64,000 bases of DNA from contig JAZQGR010000109.1 of assembly GCA_045540115.1 (NCBI GenBank), positions 13,763 through 77,762 of the forward strand. The letters are read 5' to 3'. This DNA is from Colimorpha_A sp045540115. Its GTDB lineage: Bacteria > Bacillota > Clostridia > Oscillospirales > CAG-272. Each line of letters begins with the position of its first letter. The first letter of the stretch is position 1. The position numbers and the translations under genes were made by a program. The notes under the pieces were generated by a model, which was given only the letters and a program-made list of their open reading frames with translations, had not been told where the DNA came from and did no database searches. This document shows positions 34,541 to 43,641 of the stretch, in pieces.

Positions 34541-35299
34541 ATGATACTTCAGGCACACAGAGGAGACAGCAGGCGCTTCCCCGAAAATACAATGTCCGCA
34601 TTTGAAGCGGCATTCAATGAAGGTTACGGTATAATCGAGCTTGATATGAAGTTCACAAAGGACAATCAATGCGTGATCCTTCACGACTTCACCCTTGCAC
34701 GTACGGCAAGAAATCTCGACGGTTCTCCCCTCGAAAAAGACATAAAGATCAGCGATATAACGTACGATGAGCTGTCAAATTATGACTTTGGAATTTTCAT
34801 GTCAGATATCTTTAAGGGCGAAAAGATCCCAAGACTCGATGATATTCTTTCTTTTGCGAGGGAGAAGAAGATAAAGCTGAAATTTGATAACGTTCTTCAG
34901 AGATTTAATGACGATCAAGTGAATTCCTTCTTCGATTCTGTCGAAGCCTGTTATGAGGACGGGCTTTTCGGATTCACTTCAAACGATCTCGGCTTCATCA
35001 AAAAAATAGTTAGTCGCTTCCCTTCCTGCGATATTCACTATGACGGACCTGTAAACGAGGAGGCGCTTGACAGTCTTAAGTGCATCGCTCCCTTAAATCC
35101 GCTTTACGTCTGGATGCCGCTTAACAAGATGTCCTGGCTTGACTATCCTCCGGCAAATAAGGAGCAGGTCGAGCTTGCAAAAAGATACGGAAAGGTCGGT
35201 CTTTGGATCATTACCGAAGAGAAGGACTTGAATAGATGCATCGAGCTTGATGCCGACGTAATCGAGACCGACGGAGCGATCACGGTAGATATGCTATGA
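34541..35299 (+). CDS. Glycerophosphodiester phosphodiesterase family protein
   Basis: 252 residues, no signal peptide. The GDPD signature is complete: LQAHRGDSRRFPENTMSAF, IELDMKFTKDNQCVILHD, then KIPRLDDILSFAR, and near the end a VIETDGAITVDML strand. Members cleave glycerophosphodiesters to glycerol 3-phosphate and an alcohol. The ATG at 34541 has a TGGAGG ribosome binding site. It overlaps the PHP gene by 4 bp. Its place at the head of a kinase/dehydrogenase operon suggests a phosphodiester-linked polyol as substrate, which is inference. Confidence 0.85.
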   Translation: MILQAHRGDSRRFPENTMSAFEAAFNEGYGIIELDMKFTKDNQCVILHDFTLARTARNLDGSPLEKDIKISDITYDELSNYDFGIFMSDIFKGEKIPRLDDILSFAREKKIKLKFDNVLQRFNDDQVNSFFDSVEACYEDGLFGFTSNDLGFIKKIVSRFPSCDIHYDGPVNEEALDSLKCIAPLNPLYVWMPLNKMSWLDYPPANKEQVELAKRYGKVGLWIITEEKDLNRCIELDADVIETDGAITVDML

Positions 35300-36120
35300 T
35301 AAAATATGATTTTCATTTACATTCCGACAATTCTCTTGACGGACGCCAGAGCGTTGACGACGCTTGCCGTTCAGCAATCGAAAAGGGACTAAGCGGAATA
35401 GCGATAACCGACCACGCCGATATCTGTTTCTTTGAAAAGGATGACACAATCACACGCTTCAAGAAAATGATATCCGATATAAATGAAGCAAAGGAAAAAT
35501 ACCGCGGTCAGCTTGAGATATATACCGGTATTGAGATGGCTGAATATCTGACAAATGCTGTCGGTGCGGAAAGCACACTCGCTTTGGGCGATTACGACGT
35601 TATTCTCGGATCGGTTCACACCGTGTATTACGACGGAATCGATGACAGCTATTCGCGTATCGATTTTTCAGATATGCAAAGAGAAAAGATCATATCGTTC
35701 ATCGATCTTTATTTCGATAAAATGCTCGAAATGATACTCGAAACCGACATAGATATTCTTACTCACCTTACCTGCCCGTTGCGGTATATAAACGGAAAAT
35801 TCAAGCGCGGAATTGACATTTGGAGCTTTGAAAGCAAGATCCGCACTATTCTTACCGAGGTTATAGCAAGAAATATTTCGCTTGAGATCAACACCTCGGG
35901 ATATGCAACCGATTCTCCCTACTTCATGCCCGAGAGCGATATTTTAACGCTTTACTACGAAATGGGCGGCAGGCGCATCTCGGTCGGAAGTGACGGGCAC
36001 GTAAGCAGAAACGTAGCTGTCGGATTCAAGGAAGCCGAAAAGACTCTTAAAGATATTGGCTTTGACGGTTATTATATTTATAAGAACAGACAACCTGTTT
36101 TTATCGGATTTGAGGAATAA
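35296..36120 (+). CDS. PHP-domain phosphatase, histidinol-phosphatase (HisJ) like
   Basis: 274 residues with the PHP metal motifs DFHLHSDNSLDG, ITDHADICF, VILGSVHTV, DILTHLTCPLRY and SVGSDGHVSRNV. This layout is that of HisJ-type histidinol-phosphate phosphatases. No other histidine genes are near, and it sits between a phosphodiesterase and a sugar kinase, so dephosphorylation of a polyol or sugar phosphate is a fair alternative. Confidence 0.8.
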   Translation: MIKYDFHLHSDNSLDGRQSVDDACRSAIEKGLSGIAITDHADICFFEKDDTITRFKKMISDINEAKEKYRGQLEIYTGIEMAEYLTNAVGAESTLALGDYDVILGSVHTVYYDGIDDSYSRIDFSDMQREKIISFIDLYFDKMLEMILETDIDILTHLTCPLRYINGKFKRGIDIWSFESKIRTILTEVIARNISLEINTSGYATDSPYFMPESDILTLYYEMGGRRISVGSDGHVSRNVAVGFKEAEKTLKDIGFDGYYIYKNRQPVFIGFEE

Positions 36121-36129
36121 GGAAAAGCT

Positions 36130-37068
36130 ATGAAATACGATATAACTGCTCTCGGCGAGCTTCTGATTGATTTTACTCCGTACGGTAATGCATCCGACGG
36201 GACGAAGCTCTTCGGTCGTAACGCCGGCGGAGGCCCCGCAAATTTTCTTGCCACGATCTCAAAATTTGGCGGAAACACATACTTCTTCGCTAAGGTCGGT
36301 TGCGATATGTTTGGAGATTTTCTAACCGAAACGATGAAGGATGCAGGCGTTAATACTGCCGGCATCAAGTATGACGACGTTCACAATACCACTCTCGCGT
36401 TTGTTTCTCTTGACGAAAACGGCGACCGTGACTTCAGCTTCTACCGTCGCTTCGGTGCCGATGCGCATCTCTCGGAAGATGATATCGATCCCGAGATAAT
36501 CAAGGCGTCGAGATTCTTCCATTTCAGTTCCCTCTCTCTTACAAACGAGCCGATGATAAGCGCGACCGAAAAGGCACTTAAAGCGGCAAAGGACGGAGGA
36601 TGTATAATTACGTACGATCCCAATTACCGACCTCTCCTTTGGGACTGTAAAGAGCACGCGATTAAAGCTATGAAGGATTATATGGCTTATGCCGACATCG
36701 TCAAGGTCGCTTACGAGGAGGCGCTTCTCATAAGCGGATGCGAGGATATAGACAGCGCCGCAAAGAAGCTTCTTGAGATCGGAATGAAGATCCTGCTCAT
36801 AACCGACGGCGGTAACGGTGTACGTTACTACTCGGATGTAGGAAACGGCTTCCTGCCTACTATAAAAGCAAACGTTGTCGACACCACAGGTGCAGGTGAC
36901 ATTTTCTTCGGCACCTTTGTCTTCGGACTTATCAAGGACGAAATAACAAAGGAGCGTCTAACCAAAACCGACATAACAAAATACGTAAAAACAGCGATCC
37001 TTCTCTCGGGCAAAAGCACCGAGAAAAAGGGCGGGATCGCATCAATACCTGAATACACGGAGGCATAA
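36130..37068 (+). CDS. PfkB-family carbohydrate kinase, fructokinase-like
   Basis: 312 residues. The N-terminal GGGPANFLATISKFGG and the C-terminal DTTGAGDIFFGTFVFGL with catalytic D257 are the two PfkB signatures. The ALGELLIDFTP start and the overall pattern are closest to bacterial fructokinases. The dehydrogenase gene begins 1 bp after the stop. Together they could convert a polyol such as sorbitol to a ketose and then to its phosphate. Confidence 0.85.
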   Translation: MKYDITALGELLIDFTPYGNASDGTKLFGRNAGGGPANFLATISKFGGNTYFFAKVGCDMFGDFLTETMKDAGVNTAGIKYDDVHNTTLAFVSLDENGDRDFSFYRRFGADAHLSEDDIDPEIIKASRFFHFSSLSLTNEPMISATEKALKAAKDGGCIITYDPNYRPLLWDCKEHAIKAMKDYMAYADIVKVAYEEALLISGCEDIDSAAKKLLEIGMKILLITDGGNGVRYYSDVGNGFLPTIKANVVDTTGAGDIFFGTFVFGLIKDEITKERLTKTDITKYVKTAILLSGKSTEKKGGIASIPEYTEA

Positions 37069-37069
37069 A

Positions 37070-38092
37070 ATGAAAGCAGCAGTATTTTATTCAAAGGAAG
37101 ATTTAAGAATCGAGGAACGCGAGATACCGAAGGCGTACGGTGATAAGGTACTCATCAAGATCAAGGCGTGCGGTATTTGCGGAACCGATATGCACATTTT
37201 CGACGGTGACGAAGGCGCAGCTCCCACTCCGGCGGGAACAACTCTCGGTCACGAATTTTCGGGCGAGGTCGTTGAGATCGGCGAGATGGTAAACGGCATT
37301 AAAGTCGGTGACAAGGTCTGTGTTGATCCTAACAAGCTTTGCAACGAGTGCTCGTTCTGCAAGGACGGAATTGGTCACTTCTGCGATAATATGATCGGTA
37401 TCGGTACAACCGTCGACGGCGGCTTTGCTGAATATTGTCTTGTTCCTATGTCGCAGGTATACAAGTTCGAGAAGGACATTGAATTTGCCGAGGCGGCAAT
37501 GACAGAGCCTGTTGCTTGCTGTCTGCACGGAATCGATATGTGTAACATAAACGTAGGCGATACCGTTCTCGTTATCGGCGGCGGTATGATCGGCCTTATT
37601 ATGCTCCAGCTCGCATCTCTTAAGGGCGCAGCTACCCTCATTCTCGTTGAGCCGATCGCTGAAAAGCGCGAGCACGCTCTTAAGCTCGGAGCTGATATCG
37701 TTATCGATCCGATAAACGAAAACGTTGCCGAGGTTCTTGCTAAAAACAATATCGGAAGAATCAATACTGTTATCGAATGTGTCGGTAAGACCGCTACCAT
37801 CGAGCAGGCAATTTCTCTTGCGGGAAAATACTCTACTGTTATGATGTTTGGACTAACAAGACCTAACGACGAGATCAAGGTTAAGCCCTTCGAGATCTTC
37901 AAGAAGGAGATCATCCTCAAGGCGTCCTTCATTAATCCTTATACTCAGTCCCGCGCTCTTAAGCTTATTGAGAGCAAGAAGATCGACGTTTCTTCCATGA
38001 TCTATAAGAAGATCTCCGTCGATGAGCTTCCCTCTGTTCTTGCCGACAAGAAAGAAAGAGCGAAGGGAAAGTACATAGTTTCCTTCGAGTAA
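37070..38092 (+). CDS. Zinc-dependent polyol/alcohol dehydrogenase (MDR superfamily)
   Basis: 340 residues. Catalytic zinc ligands are C37 (GICGTD), H61 and E62 (GHEFSGEV); the structural zinc cysteines C91, C94, C97 and C105 are all there. The Rossmann motif is VLVIGGGMIGLIMLQLA and the acidic residue after it (VEPI) suggests NAD preference. The pattern is of the sorbitol/L-iditol/2,3-butanediol group; the linked fructokinase-like gene makes sorbitol-type polyols the best guess. Confidence 0.87.
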   Translation: MKAAVFYSKEDLRIEEREIPKAYGDKVLIKIKACGICGTDMHIFDGDEGAAPTPAGTTLGHEFSGEVVEIGEMVNGIKVGDKVCVDPNKLCNECSFCKDGIGHFCDNMIGIGTTVDGGFAEYCLVPMSQVYKFEKDIEFAEAAMTEPVACCLHGIDMCNINVGDTVLVIGGGMIGLIMLQLASLKGAATLILVEPIAEKREHALKLGADIVIDPINENVAEVLAKNNIGRINTVIECVGKTATIEQAISLAGKYSTVMMFGLTRPNDEIKVKPFEIFKKEIILKASFINPYTQSRALKLIESKKIDVSSMIYKKISVDELPSVLADKKERAKGKYIVSFE

Positions 38093-38096
38093 TATT

Positions 38097-38315
38097 ATGA
38101 AAAATAATGATTCTCAAAACCAAACGACATATATGCCGATATTCATGTGCTTGGGCATAAGCATCGGAATGGCTATCGGCGCGCCGTTTGACAGTATTCC
38201 TATCGGTATGTGCATAGGTGTCGGCGCAGGCACCTGCATAGGCGGGATCATAGATCATCTGAACAGAAAGAAAAGTAATGACGATCAAAATAATGAAAAT
38301 AATGAAAACGAGTAA
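38097..38315 (+). CDS. Small glycine-rich membrane protein
   Basis: 72 residues: a polar start, two hydrophobic glycine-zipper-like stretches (GISIGMAIGAPF and GMCIGVGAGTCIGGII, each with small residues every four positions), then a Lys/Asn/Asp/Glu tail. It begins 4 bp after the dehydrogenase and ends 5 bp before the AEC gene, inside the operon. Function unknown. Confidence 0.6.
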   Translation: MKNNDSQNQTTYMPIFMCLGISIGMAIGAPFDSIPIGMCIGVGAGTCIGGIIDHLNRKKSNDDQNNENNENE

Positions 38316-38320
38316 ATAAA

Positions 38321-39307
38321 ATGGATGCACTAATCTTTTCACTCAACGCAGTTCTGCCGCTCGTGCTGACAGTCGCGCTCGGCTATCTTCTGAAGCGAAT
38401 GGGGCTGATACCGCTTAATGTTTCTCAAGCTATAAACAAGCTTGTATTCCGCGTATTTCTCCCATCTATGCTCTTTCTGAACGTTTATAAGATTAAAAGC
38501 TTCTCGATAAGCGATATCGGGTTTATCGGTTACGTAATGATAGCTGTTGCGCTTACTTTCCTTGTAATGATCCCAATTGTGAGTGCCTTTACAAAGGACG
38601 GAAAGAAGCGCGGTGTTCTTCTTCAAGGCTCCTTCCGAACAAATTACGCGCTTATAGGTATTCCGCTAGCAACCTCAATTGCGGGCGAGGCCGGTGCCTT
38701 GATAGCTACTGTTCTTTCAGCGATCGTCGTTCCCTTCTATAACGTTTTGGCGGTTATCAGCCTATCCATCTTTGGCGACGGCAAGAATAAGCCGAGTGTT
38801 AAGAAGATCATTCTGGGAATACTTAAGAATCCGCTTATCGACAGTATAGCTCTCGGATTCGTCTTTCTCGGAATCAGAGCAATATGCAATCATTACGGTG
38901 CTACATTTGCTCCTGAAAATATCAAGCCGATATGGAGCGTTGTTCAGAACATGGGCTCGCTCGCAACACCGCTCGCTCTCATATCGCTTGGCGCTCAGTT
39001 TGAGTTTTCAGCAGTAAAGGAGCTCCGCCGCGAGCTTACATTCTCTCTTGTAACAAGAACGCTTATAATGCCACTTCTTGGAATAGGAATAGCATATCTC
39101 TGCTTCTCGAAAAGCTTTGACGCAGGACAGTTTGCTGCACTCATCGCAGTATTCGCAACGCCTGTCGCGGTTTCGAGCGTACCTATGACTCAGGAAATGG
39201 GCGGAGACAGCGCGCTTGCAGGTCAGATCGTCGTTTTCACTACGATCTTCTCTGTCCTTTCGGTGTTCGTTTCTTGCTTCCTTCTAAGGTTTGCAGGTAT
39301 ATTCTGA
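38321..39307 (+). CDS. AEC-family transporter (auxin efflux carrier-like)
   Basis: 328 residues with ten membrane segments in two halves. Diagnostic parts are LPLVLTVALGYLLKRMG at the start, FRTNYALIGIPLATSIAGEAG and the PVAVSSVPMTQEMGGD region near the end. Bacterial members move organic acids such as malate or malonate; the substrate here is unknown. Last gene of the GDPD operon, followed directly by a terminator. Confidence 0.87.
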   Translation: MDALIFSLNAVLPLVLTVALGYLLKRMGLIPLNVSQAINKLVFRVFLPSMLFLNVYKIKSFSISDIGFIGYVMIAVALTFLVMIPIVSAFTKDGKKRGVLLQGSFRTNYALIGIPLATSIAGEAGALIATVLSAIVVPFYNVLAVISLSIFGDGKNKPSVKKIILGILKNPLIDSIALGFVFLGIRAICNHYGATFAPENIKPIWSVVQNMGSLATPLALISLGAQFEFSAVKELRRELTFSLVTRTLIMPLLGIGIAYLCFSKSFDAGQFAALIAVFATPVAVSSVPMTQEMGGDSALAGQIVVFTTIFSVLSVFVSCFLLRFAGIF

Positions 39308-39310
39308 TAG

Positions 39311-39345
39311 AAAAACAACCGACGATTTCGTCGGTTGTTTTCTTT
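39311..39345. terminator. Bidirectional terminator after the AEC gene
   Basis: AAAACAACCGACGA / TCGTCGGTTGTTTT with a minimal loop. Confidence 0.9.
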
Positions 39346-40145
39346 TATTCAATTTCAAAAAGTCGCGCGGCGTTATTATAAAGGATGTCTTGGCGTTCTC
39401 CTTCGGTCAGGTCGATCTTCAAAAATCTCTCGACCTCCTCGCTCGGGCTCCACATAGGATAATCGGTACCAAAGAGTACGCGATCGGTTCCGTATGCCAT
39501 TATGAGCTCTCTTGCTTTTTCGGGCGTGAGCGCATAAAGCGACGAAGAGCAGTCAACGTAAAAATTCTTGTAGTCCTTGAGCTGTGAAGTCGCTTCCTCC
39601 CATATCGACCAACCGCCAAAGTGCGCGCCGATAAAGGTAAGATTTTTATAAATATCAAGAATCGGTATGATCCTGTTTGGATTTGAGTAGTCAAATCTGT
39701 GATCGCCCGTGTGAACGAGAAGTGGAAGACGACCTTCGCAAAGCTCGTATATTCTGAGCATACGGTAATCGTCAAGCTTAAATCTCTGAATATCAGGATG
39801 AAGCTTCACCCCCTTGAGCCCAAGCTCGATTATCTCGTTTACGTCTGCTTCAATATTTTCGCTATCGGGATGAAGCGTTCCAAGTCCGGTGAACCTGCCG
39901 GCACTCTCAGCAACTGATGTTGCTATAAACTTATTTATGCTCGACACCTGCTTTGGGGTCGTTGCGACAGATTGAACGATAAAATGATCGATTCCTGCAT
40001 TAAGACCGTGTTCAAGAAGCGTTGAGGTCTTTCCGTCCATATGCATCGGGATGTCATAAAACGCCCCCGTGCTGTCTGATGCCTTCTGTGCTATTTTGTC
40101 TGGGTAGATGTGGCAATGCGCATCTATGATTTTGTACTTGTCCAT
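39345..40145 (-). CDS. Amidohydrolase-2 family metal-dependent hydrolase
   Basis: 266 residues with the metal motifs IIDAHCHIYPDKIA, GLKGVKLHPDIQ, LLVHTGDH, FIGAHFGGW and FGTDYPMWSP. This is the decarboxylase/lactonase-type TIM-barrel branch (PF04909). The substrate is unknown. It is a single gene with its own promoter. Confidence 0.82.
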   Translation of the reverse strand: MDKYKIIDAHCHIYPDKIAQKASDSTGAFYDIPMHMDGKTSTLLEHGLNAGIDHFIVQSVATTPKQVSSINKFIATSVAESAGRFTGLGTLHPDSENIEADVNEIIELGLKGVKLHPDIQRFKLDDYRMLRIYELCEGRLPLLVHTGDHRFDYSNPNRIIPILDIYKNLTFIGAHFGGWSIWEEATSQLKDYKNFYVDCSSSLYALTPEKARELIMAYGTDRVLFGTDYPMWSPSEEVERFLKIDLTEGERQDILYNNAARLFEIE

Positions 40146-40204
40146 TTTTTGCCTGATTTCATATAGGTTATTTGCATTAGGCTTCCGCCTTTTTGATGGT
40201 AGTT

Positions 40205-40233
40205 ATTATAGCATAAGCCATTTATTTTTTCAA
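40205..40233 (-). promoter_or_regulatory. Promoter of the amidohydrolase gene
   Basis: On the minus strand TTGAAA, 17-bp spacer, TATAAT with an upstream TGC, followed by a ~55-bp leader. Confidence 0.75.
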
Positions 40234-40268
40234 GATATTAAGAAATATTTTACTTTAATTTGTTAAAT

Positions 40269-40299
40269 AAAGGACTATGACATTAGTCATAGTCCTTTT
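40269..40299 (-). terminator. Terminator of lysS
   Basis: AAAGGACTATGAC / GTCATAGTCCTTT, 13-bp stem with ATTA loop; T-rich on the minus strand beyond it. Confidence 0.87.
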
Positions 40300-40303
40300 A
40301 TGC

Positions 40304-41800
40304 TTAATCAATCGGCTTCATTGTGGGGAAAAGAAGAACGTCGCGAATAGATGCACTGTCGGTAAGGAGCATAACCATACGGTCGATACCATAGCCGATG
40401 CCGCCTGTGGGAGGCATACCAAGCTCCAGCGCATAGAGGAAATCCTCATCGGTAGTATTTGCTTCCTCATCGCCCTGTGCAAGAAGTGCTTCCTGAGCCT
40501 TGAAGCGCTCTCGCTGATCGATCGGATCATTAAGCTCGGAATATGCATTACACATTTCCCAACCGTTCATGAACATTTCAAAGCGTTCAACGTATTCGGG
40601 ATTCTCGGGCTTTTTCTTGGTAAGGGGAGAAATCTCAATCGGATGATCCATAACAAATGTCGGCTGAACGAGATGCTCCTCTACGAACTCCTCAAAGAAT
40701 AGGTTGAGAATGTCACCCTTCTGATGGCGTTCCTCATATTCAACGTGATGTTCTTTTGCAACCGCACGTGCTTCCTCAAGAGTCTTGATCTCATTGAAAT
40801 CAACGCCCGAATACTTCTTGACAGCATCTACCATCGTAATGCGCTCAAAGGGTTTACCAAGATCCATTTCTACGCCATTATAAGTAATGGTAGTTGTACC
40901 GAGAACCTCCTGCGCGACGTGACGGAACATATTCTCTGTAAGGTCCATCATACCGTGGTAATCGGTATACGCCTGATAAAGCTCCATAAGAGTAAACTCG
41001 GGGTTATGACGAGTGTCAAGTCCCTCATTACGGAATACTCGTCCTATCTCGTAAACCTTTTCAAGACCGCCAACGATAAGTCTCTTTAAGTAAAGCTCAA
41101 GGGATATACGAAGCTTAACGTCGATATCAAGCGCATTAAAATGTGTATCAAAGGGTCTTGCTGCAGCACCGCCTGCATTTTGTACGAGCATAGGAGTTTC
41201 GACCTCCATAAAGCCCTGTCCGTCGAGATAGCGACGAATAGCGTTAATGATCTTGGAGCGGTTGATAAAGGTCTTCTTTGCTTCCTCGTTCATTATGAGG
41301 TCGATATAACGCTGACGGTAACGCATATCGGTATTGGTAAGACCGTGGAACTTCTCGGGAAGTATCTGAAGGCTCTTGGAAAGAAGCATAACGGAGGTAG
41401 CGTGTATCGAAGTCTCTCCCGTCTTGGTCTTGAAAACGGTACCCTTTATGCCGATAACGTCACCGATATCAAGCTTCTTAAAGGATGCGTATGATTCCTC
41501 GCCAAGATCGTCTCTTGTAACATAGGACTGAATGTTACCACTGAGATCCTGAAGGTTACAGAACGACGCCTTACCCATAATTCTCTTCGACATCATTCTG
41601 CCTGCAACGGAGACTTCTTTGCCCTCAAAAGCATCGAAATCCGCCTTTATCTCAGCAGCATGGTGAGTCTGGTCGTACTTCGTTATAACGTATGGATCGT
41701 TACCCTGAGCCTGAAGATCAGCAAGCTTTTCGCGTCTTACCTTTAGAAGCTGACCTATATCCTGCTCGGGCTGATTGTTATTCTGTCTTTGGTTATCCAT
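40304..41800 (-). CDS. lysS: Lysyl-tRNA synthetase, class II
   Basis: 498 residues: N-terminal anticodon-binding OB fold (EVSVAGRMMSKRIMGKASFCNLQD), then the class II catalytic core with motif 1 (RSKIINAIRRYLDGQGFMEVETPML), motif 2 (FRNEGLDTRHNPEFTLMELY) and motif 3 (GIGYGIDRMVMLLT). It lies 25 bp after greA on the same strand, the usual greA-lysS pair. No T-box leader is seen. Confidence 0.97.
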   Translation of the reverse strand: MDNQRQNNNQPEQDIGQLLKVRREKLADLQAQGNDPYVITKYDQTHHAAEIKADFDAFEGKEVSVAGRMMSKRIMGKASFCNLQDLSGNIQSYVTRDDLGEESYASFKKLDIGDVIGIKGTVFKTKTGETSIHATSVMLLSKSLQILPEKFHGLTNTDMRYRQRYIDLIMNEEAKKTFINRSKIINAIRRYLDGQGFMEVETPMLVQNAGGAAARPFDTHFNALDIDVKLRISLELYLKRLIVGGLEKVYEIGRVFRNEGLDTRHNPEFTLMELYQAYTDYHGMMDLTENMFRHVAQEVLGTTTITYNGVEMDLGKPFERITMVDAVKKYSGVDFNEIKTLEEARAVAKEHHVEYEERHQKGDILNLFFEEFVEEHLVQPTFVMDHPIEISPLTKKKPENPEYVERFEMFMNGWEMCNAYSELNDPIDQRERFKAQEALLAQGDEEANTTDEDFLYALELGMPPTGGIGYGIDRMVMLLTDSASIRDVLLFPTMKPID

Positions 41801-41825
41801 TGTTTTTACCTGCCTCTGGGTATTA

Positions 41826-42299
41826 TTACTTCATAATCTCTTTGATTTCAAGCTTGACAACTCCGCCGGGAGTATGAACGTCAACAGTCTCGCCAACGGC
41901 TCTGCCTATAAGAGCCTGACCGATAGGAGACTGATCGGAGATCTTATTCTCTATAGGATCCGCCTCGGTAGAACCGACGAGAGTATACTCGATCTCTTCG
42001 TCAAATTCGATATCGTATACAAGAACCTTGTTTCCTACGTTTACTGCATCGGTATTTACCTCGCTGTCGGAAATGACCTTTACGTGCTTAAGGCTCTCCT
42101 CGAGCTCGCTGATGCGTGCCTCGGTCTTTGCCTGCTCGTTCTTTGCCTCGTCGTACTCGCTGTTCTCGGAAAGGTCACCGAAGGAAAGTGCTACTCTGAT
42201 TGCCTCAACAACTTCCTTTCTCTTGGTGGACTTGAGGTATTCGAGTTCTTCCTGAAGCTTTTTGAGTCCTTCTTCGGTAACAATGATCTGCTTTGCCAT
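41826..42299 (-). CDS. greA: Transcription elongation factor GreA
   Basis: 157 residues. The N-terminal coiled coil starts with VTEEGLKKLQEELEYLKSTKRKEVVEAI and contains GDLSENSEYDEAK, the acidic tip that enters the RNA polymerase channel; the C-terminal FKBP-like domain has SPIGQALIGRAVGETVDV. GreA promotes cleavage of backtracked RNA. Confidence 0.97.
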   Translation of the reverse strand: MAKQIIVTEEGLKKLQEELEYLKSTKRKEVVEAIRVALSFGDLSENSEYDEAKNEQAKTEARISELEESLKHVKVISDSEVNTDAVNVGNKVLVYDIEFDEEIEYTLVGSTEADPIENKISDQSPIGQALIGRAVGETVDVHTPGGVVKLEIKEIMK

Positions 42300-42339
42300 G
42301 ATTATTTTCTCTCTTTCTTTGTCTATATTACTTTGTTAT

Positions 42340-43566
42340 TTAATTAGCCGCGAGTGCATCAGCGGCAACCTTAAGCTGGTTATCGTTATCGTCAGTCAGT
42401 TTATAGAAGCCGATCTTTTCAGCTTCCTCAGACAGATCAACGATGCTGTCGGGAATGACTCCCGTTCCGTCGTAATTAACTCCGCAGGGAGGATCGTAGC
42501 GTCCCGTTGTAAACTTGAAAGCGGAGCCATCGGGGAGGAGATACATACTTTGGAATACTCCTTTACCATAGGTCGTATTTCCTACAAGTGTTGCATCGTA
42601 CTTTCCTTCCTTCGCGTAGTCGCGAAGTGCCGCTGCAAAGAGCTCTGCCGCACTTGCAGTATTTTCATTTACAAGAACCGCGACGCTCGCATCGAGGAAG
42701 GCTTCGTTCGAATTAAAGGAGGTCTCCTCGCCTGACGCGTATCTGATATATGCAAGTTTTCCCTTGGGTAGGATATAATCAAGAGTTGATAAGATACTGT
42801 TCAACTCGCCGCCGCCATTATTACGGACGTCGAAAACAAATTTGGTACAGCCCTTACCCTTAAGATCCTCAACTGCTGCCTTAAATTCATTAGGCGTTTC
42901 AGCGTTAAAGGAGGATATTCTGATAATACCAATTGATGTATCATTGGTATATACTCTATACTTGACAGTAACAACTGCAACCGAATCACGTATGCAAACA
43001 AGGTCGCACTCAGCGCCGTCTCTGCTGACCGTGATCGTAACGGATGTTCCCTTTTCACCCTTTATCAGATCGACTGCCGTATAGTAACCTACGTCGGTCA
43101 CGTGGGAGCCGTCTATTGCGACGATATAGTCACCGACCTGAACGCCGCTCTTCTCGGCAGGAGAATCCGGAATCACGTCAATGACCTCGATCGTATTAGA
43201 AACAAGATCAAATATTACGTTTACACCAATTCCGACCGCATTTCCTCTGAACTCTTCAAGGTATGCGTCGTATTCCTCGGAGGTCATATACTGACTGTAT
43301 TGATCTCCAATACCAGAAAGATATCCGCGAATGACCGCGTGCTTTATCTCCTCGTCATCAAGGTCGCCGAGATAATTCTCCTTGATTACCTGCTCGACCG
43401 TAATAAGGTTGCTGAGATAGCTGTTTTCGGTAAGAAGCTGATTTATTTCCTTGTTATGCTGAACGTTCATTATTACAAACGTTGCATTAAACGTAACTAT
43501 TATCGCAACAAGGATAGAAACGACAACAGTCAAAAGTGAAAATTTCTTATTCATTACATCGCTCAC
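42340..43566 (-). CDS. S41 carboxyl-terminal processing protease (CtpA-like)
   Basis: 408 residues: one N-terminal membrane segment, a PDZ domain (~105-185, DSPAEKSGVQVGDYIVAIDG) and the S41 core with catalytic Ser ~305 in ENTASAAELF and Lys ~335 in TTYGKGVFQ. The GTG at 43566 is chosen because AAGGG lies exactly 8 bases before it; an ATG at 43554 has no ribosome binding site. A stem-loop precedes the site. CtpA-type proteases next to FtsEX and a PcsB-like hydrolase often process cell-wall enzymes; that link is inferred. Confidence 0.88.
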   Translation of the reverse strand: MSDVMNKKFSLLTVVVSILVAIIVTFNATFVIMNVQHNKEINQLLTENSYLSNLITVEQVIKENYLGDLDDEEIKHAVIRGYLSGIGDQYSQYMTSEEYDAYLEEFRGNAVGIGVNVIFDLVSNTIEVIDVIPDSPAEKSGVQVGDYIVAIDGSHVTDVGYYTAVDLIKGEKGTSVTITVSRDGAECDLVCIRDSVAVVTVKYRVYTNDTSIGIIRISSFNAETPNEFKAAVEDLKGKGCTKFVFDVRNNGGGELNSILSTLDYILPKGKLAYIRYASGEETSFNSNEAFLDASVAVLVNENTASAAELFAAALRDYAKEGKYDATLVGNTTYGKGVFQSMYLLPDGSAFKFTTGRYDPPCGVNYDGTGVIPDSIVDLSEEAEKIGFYKLTDDNDNQLKVAADALAAN

Positions 43567-43574
43567 ATTAAATG

Positions 43575-43603
43575 CCCTTGCCCAGCCGCGTTTCGGGCTG
43601 GGC
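43575..43603 (-). promoter_or_regulatory. Intercistronic stem-loop before ctpA-like gene
   Basis: GCCCAGCC / GGCTGGGC (43580-43603), 8 G+C-rich pairs with an 8-nt loop. On the minus strand it is followed at once by the AAGGG ribosome binding site and no T-run, so it is not a simple terminator. It may stabilise or separate the two messages. Confidence 0.5.
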
Positions 43604-43641
43604 ATGGGTCTATTATATTCAAATGTTATAACTAAAATTCA

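Noticed and set aside
39345..40145. TatD-type DNase for the amidohydrolase gene
   Set aside because: The GVKLHPD and GTDYPMWSP motifs fit the amidohydrolase-2 branch better than TatD.
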